Position numbers and translations under genes: made by a program. Of a DNA stretch of 64,000 nucleotides, positions 11,241 through 21,954 are shown in pieces. Numbering within the stretch: the stretch's first letter is position 1; each line of letters starts with the position of its first letter. The DNA is from Arachis hypogaea (lineage: Eukaryota; Streptophyta; Magnoliopsida; Fabales; Fabaceae), in the NCBI RefSeq assembly GCF_003086295.3, contig NW_027255451.1, positions 1,448,824-1,512,823 on the forward strand, in the 5' to 3' direction. Under the pieces are notes generated by a model. That model saw nothing but the letters and a program-made list of their open reading frames with translations. It did not search any database and was not told the origin of the DNA.

Positions 11241-13518
11241 TCTTTAAATCACGTTATCCCGAGGAGGACACCTAAAGGCGAGCCATAATGGCCTCATCTT
11301 TGGCAAGCTCCTCCGGTTTTTTTTCCACAATTTTTTTCAGATTTTTTTTCGATTTTTTTTTTTACGTTGTGTTGACTCTCGTTCTTTAAACGACGCTATC
11401 CTGAGGAGGACACCGAAAGACGAGCCGTAATGGCCTCATCTATGGCAAGCTCCTCCGGTTTTTTTCCACAGTTTTTTCCGTTTTTTTTTTTACGTTGTGC
11501 TGACTCTCGTTCTTTAAACGACGCTATCCTGAGGAGGATACCTAAAGGCGAGCCATAATGGCCTCATCTTTGGCAAGCTCCTCCGGTTTTTTTTTCCACA
11601 ATTTTTTTCAGATTTTTTTCCGATTTTTTTTTTTTACGTTGTGTTGACTCTCGTTCTTTAAACGACGCTATCCTGAGGAGGACACCGAAAGACGAGCCGT
11701 AATGGCCTCATCTATGGCAAGCTCCTCCGGTTTTTTTCCACAGTTTTTTCCGTTTTTTTTTTTTTTTACGTTGTGCTGACTCTCGTTCTTTAAACGACGC
11801 TATCCTGAGGAGGATACCTGAAGGCGAGCCATAATGGCCTCATCTTCGGCAAGCTCCTCCGGTTTTTTTCCACAGTTTTTTTCCGGTTTTTTTCCGATTT
11901 TTTTCCGAGTTTTTTTTTTTTTTTTTTTTTTACGTTGTGCTGACTCTCGTTCTTTAAATGACGTTGTCCTGAGGAGGACACCTAAAGGCGAGCCGTAATG
12001 GCCTCATCTTTGGCAAGCTCCTCCAGTTTTTTTCCACATTTTTTTCGCTCTTTTTTTTTTTTTTTACGTTGTGCTTACTCTCGTTCTTTAAACGACGCTA
12101 TCCTGAGGAGGAGACCTAAAGGCGAGCCGTAATGGCCTCATATTCGGCAAGCTCCTCCGGTTTTTTTCCACAGTTTTTTTCCGTTTTTTTTCCGAGTTTT
12201 TTTTTTATTTTTTACGTTGTGCTGACTCTAGTTCTTTAAATGACGTTATCCCGAGGAGGACACCTAAAGGCGAGCCGTAATGGCCTCATCTTTGGCAAGC
12301 TTCTCCGGCTTTTTTCCACAGTTTTTTTCTGTTTTTTTTTTACGTTGTGCTGACACTCGTTCTTTAAACGACGCTATTCTGAGGAGGACACCTAAAGGTG
12401 TGCCGTAATGGCCTCATCTTCGGCAAGATCCTCCAGTTTTTTTCCAGAGTTTTTTTTCCGGATATTTTCTGAGTTTTTTTTTTTTTTTAACGTTGTGCTG
12501 ACTCTCGTTCTTTAAATGACGTTGTCCCGAGGAGGACACCTAAAGGCGAGCCGTAATGGCCTCATCTATGGCAAGCTCCTCCGATTTTTCTCCACAGTTT
12601 TTTTCTATTTTTTTTTTTATTTTTATGTTGTGCTGACTCTCGTTCTTTAAATGACGTTATCACGAGGAGGACACCTAAAGGCGAGCCGTAATGGCCTCAT
12701 CTTCGGCAAGCTCCTCCAGTTTTTTTTCCACAGTTTTTTTTTTCCGTTTTTTTTCCAATTTTTTCCGAGTTTTTTTTTTTTTTTCTTTTTTACGTTGTGC
12801 TGACTCTCGTTCTTTAAACGACGCTATCCTGAGGAGGACACCTAAAGGCGAGCCGTAATGGCCTCATCTTCGGCAAGCTCCTCCGGTTTTTTCCACAGTT
12901 TTTTTTCCGGTTTTTTTATGATTTTTTTCCAAGTTTTTTTTTTTTTACGTTGTGCTGACTCTCGTTCTTTAATTGACGTTATCCCGAGGAGGACACCTAA
13001 AGGCGAGCCGTAATCGCCTCATCTATGGCAAGCTCCTCCGGTTTTTTTCCACAGTTTTTTTTCGTTTTTTTTTTTTATTTTACGTTGTGCTGACTCTCGT
13101 TCTTTAAACGACGCTATCCTGAGGAGGACACCTAAAGGCGAGCCATAATGGCTTCATCTTCGGCAAGCTCTTCCGGTTTTTTTCCACAGTTTTTTTTTCG
13201 GTTTTTTTACGTTTTTTTTCCAAGTTTCTTTTTTTTTTTTTTACGTTGTGCTGACTCTCGTTCTTTAAATGACGTTATCCCGAGGAGGACACCTAAAGGC
13301 GAGCCGTAATGGTCTCATCTATGGCAAGCTCCTCCGGTTTTTTTCCACAGTTTTTTTCCGTTTTTTTTTTTTATTTTACGTTGTGCTGACTCTCGTTCTT
13401 TAAACGACGCTATCCTGAGGAGGACACCTAAAGGCGAGCCGTAATGGCCTCATCTTCGGCAAGCTCCTCCGGTTCTTTTCCAAAGTTTTTTTTCCGGTTT
13501 TTTTCCGACTTTTTTCCG

Positions 13519-13520
<2 letters not shown>

Positions 13521-13564
<44 letters not shown>
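13521..13564 (+). repeat. Pure T run, 44 nt
   Basis: Unbroken T homopolymer ending a monomer, between CCGGG and ACGTTGTGC. Other satellite T tails are usually 10-25 nt. Exact length is uncertain because long homopolymers are error-prone. Confidence 0.8.
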
Positions 13565-13566
<2 letters not shown>

Positions 13567-15209
13567 GTTGTGCTGACTCTCGTTCTTTAATCGACGCTAT
13601 CCTGGGGAGGACACCTAAAGGCGAGCCGTAATGGCCTCATCTTCGGCAAGCTCCTCCGGTTTTTTTCCACTCTTTTTTTTCCGGTTTTTTTACGATTTTT
13701 TTTCGAGTTTTTTTTATTTTTTTATTTTTTACGTTGTACTGACTCTTGTTCTTTAAATGACGTTATCCCGAGGAGGACACCTAAAGGCGAGCCGTAATGG
13801 CCTCATCTTTGGCGAGCTTCTCCGGTTTTTTTCCAGAGTTTTTTTCCTTTTTTTTTTCTTACGTTGTGCTGACTCTCGTTCTTTAAACGACGCTATCCTG
13901 AGGAGGACACCTAAAGGCGAGCCGTAATGGCCTCATCTTCGGCGAGCTCCTCCGGTTTTTTCCCAGAGTTTTTTTTCTGGTTTTTTCCCGAGTTTTTTTT
14001 TTTTTTACGTTGTGCTGAGTCTCGTTCTTTAAATGACGTTGTCCCGAGGAGGACACCTAAAGGCGAGCCGTAATGGCCTCATCTATGGCAAGCTCCTCCG
14101 GTTTTTTTCCACAGTTTTTTTCCGATTTTTTTTCCGTTTTTTTTTCAGGTTTTTTATTTTTTTTTTATTTTTTTTTTACGTTGTGCTGACTCTCGTTCTT
14201 TAAACGACGCTATCCTGAGGAGGAGACCTAAAGGCGAGCCGTAATGGCCTCATCTTCGGCAAGCTCCTCCGGTTTTTTTCCACAGTTTTTTTTCCGGTTT
14301 TTTCCGGTTTTTTCCGAGTTTTTTTTTTTTTTTTTTTACGTTGTGTTGACTCTCGTTCTTTAAACGACGCTATCCTGAGGAGGACACCTAAAGGCGAGCC
14401 GTAATGGCCTCATCTTTGGCAAGCTCCTCCGGTTTTTTTTCCACAATTTTTTTCAGATTTTTTTCCGATTTTTTTTTTTTTTACGTTGTGTTGACTCTCG
14501 TTCTTTAAACGACGCTATCCTGAGGAGGACACCGAAAGACGAGCCGTCATGGCCTCATCTATGGCAAGCTCCTCCGGTTTTTTTCCACAGTTTTTTTCCG
14601 TATTTTTTTTTTTTACGTTGTGCTGACTCTCGTTCTTTAAACGACGCTATCCTGAGGAGGATACCTAAAGGCGAGCCGTAATGGCCTCATCTTCGGCAAG
14701 CTCCTCCGGTTTTTTTCCACAGTTTTTTTCCGGTTTTTTTCCGATTTTTTATCGAGTTTTTTTTTTTTTTTTTTTACGTTGTGCTGGCTCTCGTTCTTTA
14801 AATGACGTTGTCCCGAGGAGGACACCTAAAGGCGAGCCGTAATGGCCTCATCTTCGGCAAGCTCCTCCGGTTTTTTTCCACAGTTTTTTTCCGGTTTTTT
14901 TCCGATTTTTTTCCGAGTTTTTTTTTTTTTTTTTTTACGTTGTGCTGGCTCTCGTTCTTTAAATGACGTTGTCCGGAGGAGGACACCTAAAGGCGAGCCG
15001 TAATGGCCTCATCTATGGCAAGCTCCTCCGGTTTTTTTCCACAGTTTTTTTCCGCTTTTTTTTTTATTTTACGTTGTGCTGACTCTCGTTCTTTAAACGA
15101 CGCTATCCTGAGGAGGACACCTAAAGGCGAGCCGTAATGGCCTCATCTTCGGCAAGCTCCTCCGGTTTTTTTCCAAAGTTTTTTTTCCGGTTTTTTTCCG
15201 ACTTTTTTC

Positions 15210-15240
<31 letters not shown>

Positions 15241-16414
15241 ACGTTGTGCTGACTCTCGTTCTTTAATCGACGCTATCCTGAGGAGGACACCTAAAGGCGA
15301 GCCGTAATGGGCTCATCTTCGGCAAGCTCCTCCGGTTTTTTTCCACAGTTTTTTTTCTGGTTTTTTTACGATTTTTTTCGAGTTTTTTTTTTATTTTTTT
15401 ATTTTTTACGTTGTGCTGACTCTTGTTCTTTAAATGACGTTATCCCGAGGAGGACACCTAAAGGTGAGCCGTAATGGCCTCATCTTTGGCGAGCTTCTCC
15501 GGTTTTTTTCCGGAGTTTTTTTCCTTTTTTTTTTTCTTACGTTGTGCTGACTCTCGTTCTTTAAACGACGCTATCCTGAGGAGGACACCTAAAGGCGAGC
15601 CGTAATGGCCTCATCTTCGGCGAGCTCCTCCGGTTTTTTTCCAGAGTTTTTTTTCCGATTTTTTCCCGATTTTTTTTTTTTACGTTGTGCTGAGTCTCGT
15701 TCTTTAAATGACGTTGTCCCGAGGAGGACACCTAAAGGCGAGCTGTAATGGCCTCATCTATGGCAAGCTCCTCCGGTTTTTTTCCACAGTTTTTTTCCGA
15801 TTTTTTTTCCGTTTTTTTTTTCAGGTTTTTTATTTTTTTTTTATTTTTTTTTTTACGTTGTGCTGACTCTCGTTCATTAAACGACGCTATCCTGAGGAGG
15901 AGACCTAAAGGCGAGCCGTAATGGCCTCATCTTCGGCAAGCTCCTCCGGTTTTTTTCCACAGTTTTTTTTCCGGTTTTTTTCGGTTTTTTTCCGAGTTTT
16001 TTTTTTTTTTTACGTTGTGCTGACTCTCGTTCTTTAAAAGACGCTATCCTGAGGAGGACACCTAAAGGCGAGCCGTAATGGCCTCATCTTCGGCAAGCTC
16101 CTCTGATTTTTTTCCACAGTTTTTTTTTCCGGTTATTTTACGATTTTTTTCCTAGTTTTTTTTTTTTTTTTTTGTGCTGACTCTCGTTCTTTAAATGACG
16201 TTGTCCCGAGGATGACACCTAAAGGCGAGCCGTAATGGCCTCATCTATGGCAACCTCCTCCGGTTTTTTTCCACAGTATTTTTCTGTTTTTTTCAGGTTT
16301 TTTTTTAGTTTTTTTTTTATTTTTTTTTTACGTTGTGCTTATTCTCGTTCTTTAAACGACGCTATCCTGAGGAGGAGACCTAAAGGCGAGCCGTAATGGC
16401 CTCATCTTCGGCAA

Positions 16415-16419
16415 GCTCC
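16415..16419 (+). repeat. Target-site duplication, left (GCTCC)
   Basis: GCTCC immediately precedes the 5' LTR and recurs directly after the 3' LTR at 27338-27342. Joining the flanks gives an ordinary satellite core (GGCAA, GCTCC, TCCG), so the element inserted into an existing monomer. Confidence 0.95.
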
Positions 16420-16420
16420 T

Positions 16421-16434
16421 GATGACAAGTCATC
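16421..16434 (+). promoter_or_regulatory. Perfect palindrome at the LTR outer end
   Basis: GATGAC-AA-GTCATC is a 6-bp inverted repeat with a 2-base centre, one base inside the terminal T. The same sequence occurs at 25456-25469 and, reversed, at 1512-1525. It could be an integrase end-recognition feature or a transcription-factor site (TGAC/GTCA half-sites). The role is inferred. Confidence 0.6.
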
Positions 16435-16794
16435 CTAGCCTATTTTAACTAGTCTTTTTCTTTTGTTTTCATTAGAATTATGCACTTTCTTGAGCTACAA
16501 GCAAGCTAATTGAGTAGATTTTCATGTTTCCCTTAATTGAACCAACCATATATGAATTCATGCCATTTCAGGAGGTTTTATGCTATATTTACATATTATA
16601 AAAGAATGAATATCTCATGATTTTGAGCATAGCTTTGATGAGTTTGGTTGATTAATGATAGGTGAAGAAAGCTTGGAGAAAGGTTGAAGCAAGAAGGAAT
16701 GGCTAGGAGTGAAGAGAGGACAATGGAATAAGTGAAATTGAACCAGGAAGCAAGAAGCTGGACCTAAAGTTAGCATCAAACTTTTGCACAAACT

Positions 16795-17290
16795 TTTGGT
16801 TGAAAAGTTAGCCCCAACGTTAGCCCCCTAACTTGGAGGCTAACGTTGGAACTTGAAAATTCTCCCCTGGGCTCCAAAAGTTTGCGCCAACGTTAGGCCC
16901 CTAACTTTGAGGCTAACGTTGGCACATGAATTTCTCCCCTGGGCACCAAAAGTTTGCGCCAACGTTAGCCCCCTAACGTTGGCACATGAATTCCTCCCTG
17001 GCCATCCAACGTTTGCGCCAACGTTAGCCCCCTAACTTGGAGGCTAACGTTGGCACATGAAAATTCAATGGGGAAGGAGCAAAGGTTTGCGCCAACGTTA
17101 GCCCCCTAACTTGGTGGCTAACGTTGGCGCTACAAGCACACTAGGCAAGGCCAACGTTAGGGTCAAAGTTAGACCCCTAACGTTGGCACCAACGTTGATA
17201 TCAGCAAATTGTGCTAGCTGATATGAAAAGTTGGAGCCAAAGTTAGACCCCTAACTTTGGCTCAAACTTTTGGTCCAACTTTTGCTAACC
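16795..17290 (+). repeat. Tandem hairpin-forming repeats in the 5' LTR
   Basis: About five to six units of roughly 60-72 bp. Each typical unit pairs GCCAACGTTAGCC with GGCTAACGTTGGC (13-bp perfect stem) around a spacer such as CCCTAACTTGGA, followed by a linker like CACATGAATTTCTCCCCTGG. One unit near 16965-16990 has lost about 12 bp relative to the 3' LTR. The block lies upstream of the TATA box, in the U3 position where LTR enhancers usually sit. Confidence 0.85.
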
Positions 17291-17422
17291 TCTAAACCGG
17301 TTCAATTGGTTCACTTCGGTTCTTCTCCAAACTTCAAGAGCAATCAACCAAGGGCTCTTTCAACCCAATTCCACCAAGAGCAAAGGCCCAACTCAAGGCT
17401 TGAAGATCATTTGAAGAAAGTG

Positions 17423-17430
17423 TATAAATA
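17423..17430 (+). promoter_or_regulatory. TATA box of the 5' LTR
   Basis: TATAAATA in a conserved context (GAAAGTG before, GGATAGAATTC after), about 1 kb into the LTR. It is the best core-promoter candidate for the genomic transcript; initiation would be expected about 25-35 bases downstream. Confidence 0.7.
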
Positions 17431-18307
17431 GGATAGAATTCAAGTTCTTCGGGGAGCTTTCTTTTGGAATTTTCATAATAGTTTTCGGAGAGCTTTTAAT
17501 ATTGAGTGTTCTTTAATTTCTTTGTCTTGGGGAAGGAGAATTCACTTCTCTTCCTCTTAGTTTTATTGCTTTCAATTTCAATTACACTTGTCTTGGATCT
17601 TGGATTGGAGAATTGAAGAAATTCTGTTTCAATCTCAATTTTGGATCTCTCTGTTTCTTTATTGTTAATTGAATTTCATTTCCGGTTAATTGCTCTTCAT
17701 CTATTCTCTTTGCAATTTACAATTCCCTTGCAATTGTTCTTATTGGATCTAGGAAGGCATTGAGATCTAGACTTAGTTTTCTAGTCTCTGGGTCCTGAGA
17801 TCCAAATCTCCAATTTACATTCTGTTTCTTGCTTTCCATGTTCATTTACTTTTCTGCTATAAGATCCGATCCAATCCCAATTCCCTTTTTCTCTTCTGTT
17901 TAATGCAATTTAACTTTTCTTTGTTTAATTTCTGAAAATCCAAATCCCAATCCCCTTTACAATTCAAGTCATTTACATTCCTTGCACTTTAAGATTCCGT
18001 AATTTACATTTCTTGCACTCTAAGTTTCTGCTATTTAATTTCTTGTTCTTTAAGATTCAGTAATTTAATTTCCTGCTCTCTTTAATTCCATGCAATTTAA
18101 ATTCTGCAAAGCACCAATCAATCAACCAAATCTTGATTCGCTTGACTAAATCAACCACTAAACTAAAATTGCTCAATCCTTCAATCCCTGTGGGATCGAC
18201 CTCACTCCCGTGAGTTTTTATTACTTGATGCGACCCGGTACACTTGCCGGTTAGATTTGTGTGTTTTGGGAGAAATTTATTTTTCACCAAAATACTCATC
18301 AAGTTTT

Positions 18308-18325
18308 TGGCGCCGTTGCCGGGGA
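18308..18325 (+). other. Primer binding site, tRNA-Asp type
   Basis: TGGCGCCGTTGCCGGGGA starts six bases after the LTR end. It is complementary to the 3' end of plant tRNA-Asp including the CCA tail, as is common in Athila-type elements. Minus-strand DNA synthesis would start here. Confidence 0.9.
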
Positions 18326-18495
18326 TTGATTAGATTGACAATGATTAAGTGAGGTGGTGATCTAGATCAAGCACTTTTTCTTTAATTTTGATTAACCCAC
18401 TAACTGTTTGATTTTTTGCTTAAACTAACTAACACTTCAATCTGGCAGTAAATTGAAGTGTCACTGATTTTGTGCATTTTTCATGCTCTGCTTGT
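18326..18495 (+). other. 5' untranslated leader before gag
   Basis: A 170-base A/T-rich stretch between the PBS and the first good gag ATG. No other feature is visible; a packaging signal could lie here but cannot be recognised by eye. Confidence 0.6.
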
Positions 18496-20271
18496 ATGTC
18501 AGGTACAAAAAGAACCATACCCAATTTTCATGAACAAGACGAAAGAACTCTCAGGAGGTTAAGAAGAGCTGAAAGAGGGAAAAATATTGTTGGAGAAGAG
18601 GAATCAGACGAAGAATTCCAAGAGATGGAGGAACATTTAACCAATCCACCAGGTGGAGAAGACAACAACAATGGCAACCCACCCCAGAGGAGAGTTTTGG
18701 CTTCCTATACCTTTGCAAATCCTAGACATTGTGGGAGCAGCATCTTGGCTCCAAATGTCAATGCCAACAATTTTGAACTCAAGCCACAACTCATCACTTT
18801 GGTTCAGAACAATTGCTCTTTTGGTGGAGGACCACTTGAGGACCCACACCAATATTTATCCACTTTCTTGAGGATATGCAACACTGTCAAAACTAATGGA
18901 GTGCCCCCTGACAGTTACAAACTGATGCTATTCCCATTTTCTCTCAGGGACAAGGCCACTCAATGGTTGGAATCGTTTCCAAGGGACAGCATTAACAACT
19001 GGGATGATTTGGTAACTAAGTTTCTTGCCAAATTTTATCCACCTCAGAGGATTATAAGGTTAAAGGCTGAGGTACAAACATTTACACAAATGGAGGCCGA
19101 ACCCATCTATGAGGCATGGGAGAGGTACAAGGCTCTGATCAGGAAATGTCCCCCTGCCATGTTTAATGAGTGGGAGAAGCTTCAAAACTTCTATGAAGGC
19201 TTAACACTGAAATCCCAGGAAGCTTTGGATCATTCAGCTGGAGGTTCCTTGCAACTCATGAAAACTGCAGAAGAAGCTCAAGAACTCATTGATATGGTGT
19301 CCAACAACCAATATTTCTTTGCTCATCAAAGAGGCCGCCAACCATCACAAAGGAGAGGAGTAATGGAGCTAGAAGGAGTGGATTCAATCCTGGCTCAAAA
19401 CAAGATGATGCAGCAGCAAATTCAACAACAATTTGAGCAAATGGCCAAGAGGATTGATAGTCTCCAAGTTGCAGCAGTTAACACCAGCCAACCATCAACC
19501 ACATGGGGACAGAGTGAAGAAACTCAAGAAGAACAACAACAAGAGCAAGTACAGTATATGCACAACCAAGGACCAAATGAAGTGTATGGTGATACATACA
19601 ATCCATCCTGGAAAAACCACCCAAACCTCAGATGGGGAGATAACCATACCCAAAACCAACAAACATGGCAGAGGAACTCAAACCAATACAACCCAAGAAG
19701 CAACCAAAACCACAACCAGCAGCAAACTAACCAAAACCCCTACAGAAAACCTCAAAACAACTACCCCAACCTCAACCAATACCAATCTAATAACCAACCC
19801 ACCAACCAAAATGCCTACCATCCACCACCCACATCTCATAACCCACCTCAAGTATCACCTGAAGCCCAAAGAATCACTCACTTGGAGGCCATGATAGACA
19901 AAATGTTGAAACACCAAGAAATGGTAACCAAGAATCAGGAAGCCTCCCTGAAGAGCCTAGAGAGACAGATGGGGCAACTCTCCAAGCAAGTATCTGTTGA
20001 GAGACCTTCAAACTCACTGCCCAGTGACACAATTCCAAATCCCAAGGAGGAATGCAAGGCAATACAATTAAGGAGTGGGAGAACATTGATAAGCAACAAT
20101 GACACTACAAGGAAGCAAGCAGAGAACATCAAAGAGCCAACGGAGGATGAGAATCAAACAAAGGCAGATGAAGCTAAGGAGCAAGTTGTGATGCCAAACA
20201 AAGGCACTGAGAACCTTAAAGAGAAAGATAACCAGCCACATAGCTCAAAGGAAGTAGCTCAGGGGCAGTAG
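18496..20271 (+). CDS. gag: Gag protein of the Athila-like element
   Basis: A 591-residue open frame. I start it at the ATG at 18496 (reading MSGTKRTIPNF); the open frame extends eight codons upstream, but only from a GTG. Residues about 110-240 form the retrotransposon gag (capsid-like) domain, with the typical stretch around DKATQWLESFP and the downstream FYEGL segment. About 295-330 is a glutamine-rich probable coiled coil, about 345-455 is very Asn/Gln/Pro-rich, and about 465-515 is a second charged helix. No CCHC zinc knuckle is present. Instead there is an aromatic segment around NPSWKNHPNLRWG, as is usual for Athila-type gag, presumably helping RNA binding. The protein would form the cytoplasmic virus-like particle. 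The frame ends in TAG at 20269, in the same frame as pol. Confidence 0.9.
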   Translation: MSGTKRTIPNFHEQDERTLRRLRRAERGKNIVGEEESDEEFQEMEEHLTNPPGGEDNNNGNPPQRRVLASYTFANPRHCGSSILAPNVNANNFELKPQLITLVQNNCSFGGGPLEDPHQYLSTFLRICNTVKTNGVPPDSYKLMLFPFSLRDKATQWLESFPRDSINNWDDLVTKFLAKFYPPQRIIRLKAEVQTFTQMEAEPIYEAWERYKALIRKCPPAMFNEWEKLQNFYEGLTLKSQEALDHSAGGSLQLMKTAEEAQELIDMVSNNQYFFAHQRGRQPSQRRGVMELEGVDSILAQNKMMQQQIQQQFEQMAKRIDSLQVAAVNTSQPSTTWGQSEETQEEQQQEQVQYMHNQGPNEVYGDTYNPSWKNHPNLRWGDNHTQNQQTWQRNSNQYNPRSNQNHNQQQTNQNPYRKPQNNYPNLNQYQSNNQPTNQNAYHPPPTSHNPPQVSPEAQRITHLEAMIDKMLKHQEMVTKNQEASLKSLERQMGQLSKQVSVERPSNSLPSDTIPNPKEECKAIQLRSGRTLISNNDTTRKQAENIKEPTEDENQTKADEAKEQVVMPNKGTENLKEKDNQPHSSKEVAQGQ

Positions 20272-20580
20272 CAAATAGGAAAGAGCATCACACCTCCACT
20301 GCCATATCCCCAGAGGTTCAACAAAGAGGTTAAAGACCAGCATTTTCACAAATTCCTTGAGATTTTTAAGAAGCTGGAAATCAATATTCCCTTGGCTGAA
20401 GCACTTGAGCAAATGCCTCTATATTCCAAATTTCTGAAGGATCTTATCAACAAGAAAAGAAGTTGGCTTGAAAGGGAAACCATATTACTCACCGAGGAAT
20501 GCAGTGCTGTGATTCAACGGGGTATTCCACCAAAACTTAAGGATCCGGGAAGCTTTGTAGTCTCATGTACTATTGGCTAG
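20272..20580 (+). pseudogene. Gag-pol linker segment between two in-frame TAG codons
   Basis: This stretch continues the gag frame after the first TAG (20269-20271) and ends at a second TAG (20578-20580). It encodes about 102 residues of the conserved region ahead of the protease in Athila-type polyproteins, recognisable by a PYPQRF segment followed by a helical EALEQMPLYSKFLKDL segment. No frameshift lies between it and its neighbours. It can be translated only by readthrough of the first TAG, or it is a relic. The TAG is followed by CAA, a context that favours readthrough in some plant viral RNAs, though the next codon (ATA) does not fit the full tobamovirus-type motif. Confidence 0.75.
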
Positions 20581-21954
20581 ATAATTCTCAACAAGGCTCT
20601 CTGTGACCTGGGTGCCAGCATCAATTTAATGCCTCTCTCAATGATGAGAAAACTTGCCATAGAAGAACTTAAACCCACCAGGATGTCACTAGTCATGGCT
20701 GACAGATCAATCAAGACACCCAATGGAATTATGGAGAATCTGTTGGTGAAGGTTGGGGAGTTTATTTTTCCAGCAGACTTTGTAATTTTGGACACTGAAG
20801 AAGAAGGAAACGACTCAATCATTCTGGGAAGGCCATTTCTACACACAGCAAGGGCCATCATTGATGTAGAAAAAGGAGAAATGACCTTCAGGGTCCATAA
20901 TGAACAAATGATCATAAATGTGTTCAAATCAATGCAAAACGCTCCTGAGCAAGAGAATTACGTAAGAGTGGATATGATAGACAGTTTGGTGGAAGAAACA
21001 TTGGAAGAAAATTTTCAAGAACAAGAAGGAAATCAAGGGGCAACAGAGGAACAAGTGGCTGAGACCTTCACTGAGCAAGATGAAAGACAAGATAAGAAGG
21101 AAGATGTACGAAAACAAGAACTGAAACCTTTACCCACCCATCTCAAATATGCATTCCTTGGCACATCGGAGAGCTTCCCAGTAATCATTAATTCATCCCT
21201 GACAAAGAAGGAAGAAGGAGAACTTCTTGACGTACTCAAAGCTCATAAAGATGCTTTAGGATGGACCATTGATGACCTGAAGGGAATCAGCCCTGCAATA
21301 TGTATGCATAAAATCCTCTTGGAAGATAATTCCAAACCAGTGGTTCAACCGCAAAGAAGGCTAAATCCTACAATGAAGGAAGTTGTCCAGAAGGAAGTAA
21401 TGAAGTTGTGGAATGCAGGGATAATCTTCCCAATATCTGACAGCCCATGGGTAAGCCCGGTTCAAGTTGTACCAAAGAAGGGAGGAATGACGGTCATCAC
21501 TAATGAGAAGAATGAGTTGATCCCTACCAGAACAGTGACTGGGTGGAGGATGTGCATAGACTATAGAAGATTGAATGATGCCACCAGGAAGGATCATTTC
21601 CCTCTCCCATTCATTGATCAGATGCTGGAAAGGTTAGCCGGCCATGCCTATTACTGCTTTTTGGACGGATATTCTGGGTATAATCAAATCGTGGTGGACC
21701 CCAAGGACCAAGAGAAAACTGCCTTTACATGTCCATTTGGAGTTTTTGCATATCGGAGGATGCCTTTTGGGCTCTGCAACGCCCCTGCCACATTTCAAAG
21801 GTGTATGCTCTCCATTTTCTCTGATATGGTCGAAAAAATTTTAGAAGTCTTCATGGATGACTTCTCTGTTTTTGGTGATAATTTCAATGCTTGCCTAAAC
21901 CATTTAACTCTTGTCTTGAAACGGTGCCAAGAAACTAACTTGGTTTTAAACTAG
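20581..21954 (+). pseudogene. pol: Pol segment: aspartic protease and reverse transcriptase
   Basis: In frame with gag, directly after the second TAG. The protease active-site motif CDLGAS lies at 20602-20619, only seven codons after that stop, with the flap/ILGRPFL part near 20821-20840. An acidic Glu/Gln-rich linker (about 20940-21120) leads into the reverse transcriptase. In the reverse transcriptase, the first catalytic Asp is in FLDGYSGYNQ (21658-21687), then come AFTCPFGVF and MPFGLCNAP, and the catalytic FMDD is at 21850-21861 (a YMDD variant usual in plant Ty3/gypsy). A third TAG at 21952-21954 cuts the frame in the connection after the palm. Alignment with intact relatives would show whether it is a single-base nonsense change. 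The enzyme core looks intact, but the fused polyprotein cannot be made without reading through the stops. Confidence 0.88.

Larger units (their letters stand above)
1566..16419 (+). repeat. Satellite array, left part (~145-bp monomers)
   Basis: About 100 head-to-tail monomers in one orientation. Each has a core made of the blocks ACGTTGTGCTGACTCTCG, TTCTTTAAA, GACG(C/T)TATCC, GAGGAGGACACCTAAAGG, CGAGCCGTAATGGCCTCATC and GGCAAGCTCCTCCGG. The core is followed by T7-8 tracts separated by CCACAG, CCGG, CCGA and CCGAG, then a long pure T run. Spacing between equivalent GGAGGAC sites in the first copies is 129, 144, 131 and 147 bp; most length change is in the T runs. Recognisable subtypes include TTATATGACG with ACATAAAGG, TTAAATCACG, AAATGAAGCTGTCCC, and AAACGACGC with CCTGAGG. 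No gene, RNA or other element is visible inside. Reading frames through it give only phenylalanine-rich or lysine-rich translations of the T tracts. Confidence 0.95.
16420..18301 (+). repeat. 5' LTR (1882 bp)
   Basis: Starts TGATGACAAGTCATCC and ends CTCATCA. It differs from the 3' LTR by about 13 substitutions (hand count) and two indels of about 12 and 11 bp, both inside the CAACGTTAG-type repeats. At two C/T differences that can be compared with the older LTR at 1-1526, the older copy has C, so the T here is derived. It holds the tandem hairpin block and a TATA box. The region downstream of the TATA box is T-rich leader. Confidence 0.95.

Noticed and set aside
1566..16419. CRISPR-like regular repeats
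   Set aside because: The whole period is conserved, there are no unique spacers and no cas genes, and the context is a plant satellite.
18057..18302. Minus-strand frame of 81 residues, with a near-identical one at 27093-27335
   Set aside because: It is the antisense of the LTR 3' end and is duplicated only because the LTRs are.
18308..18325. A tRNA gene at the PBS
   Set aside because: Only the 18 bases complementary to a tRNA 3' end are present; no cloverleaf can be formed around it.
18472..18495. Gag start at the upstream GTG
   Set aside because: GTG starts are not expected in plant nuclear translation; the ATG at 18496 gives a normal gag N-terminus.
19433..19894. 153-residue frame overlapping gag
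   Set aside because: It is a shifted-frame shadow of the Asn/Gln-rich part of gag (Thr/Lys-rich by composition), with no independent support.
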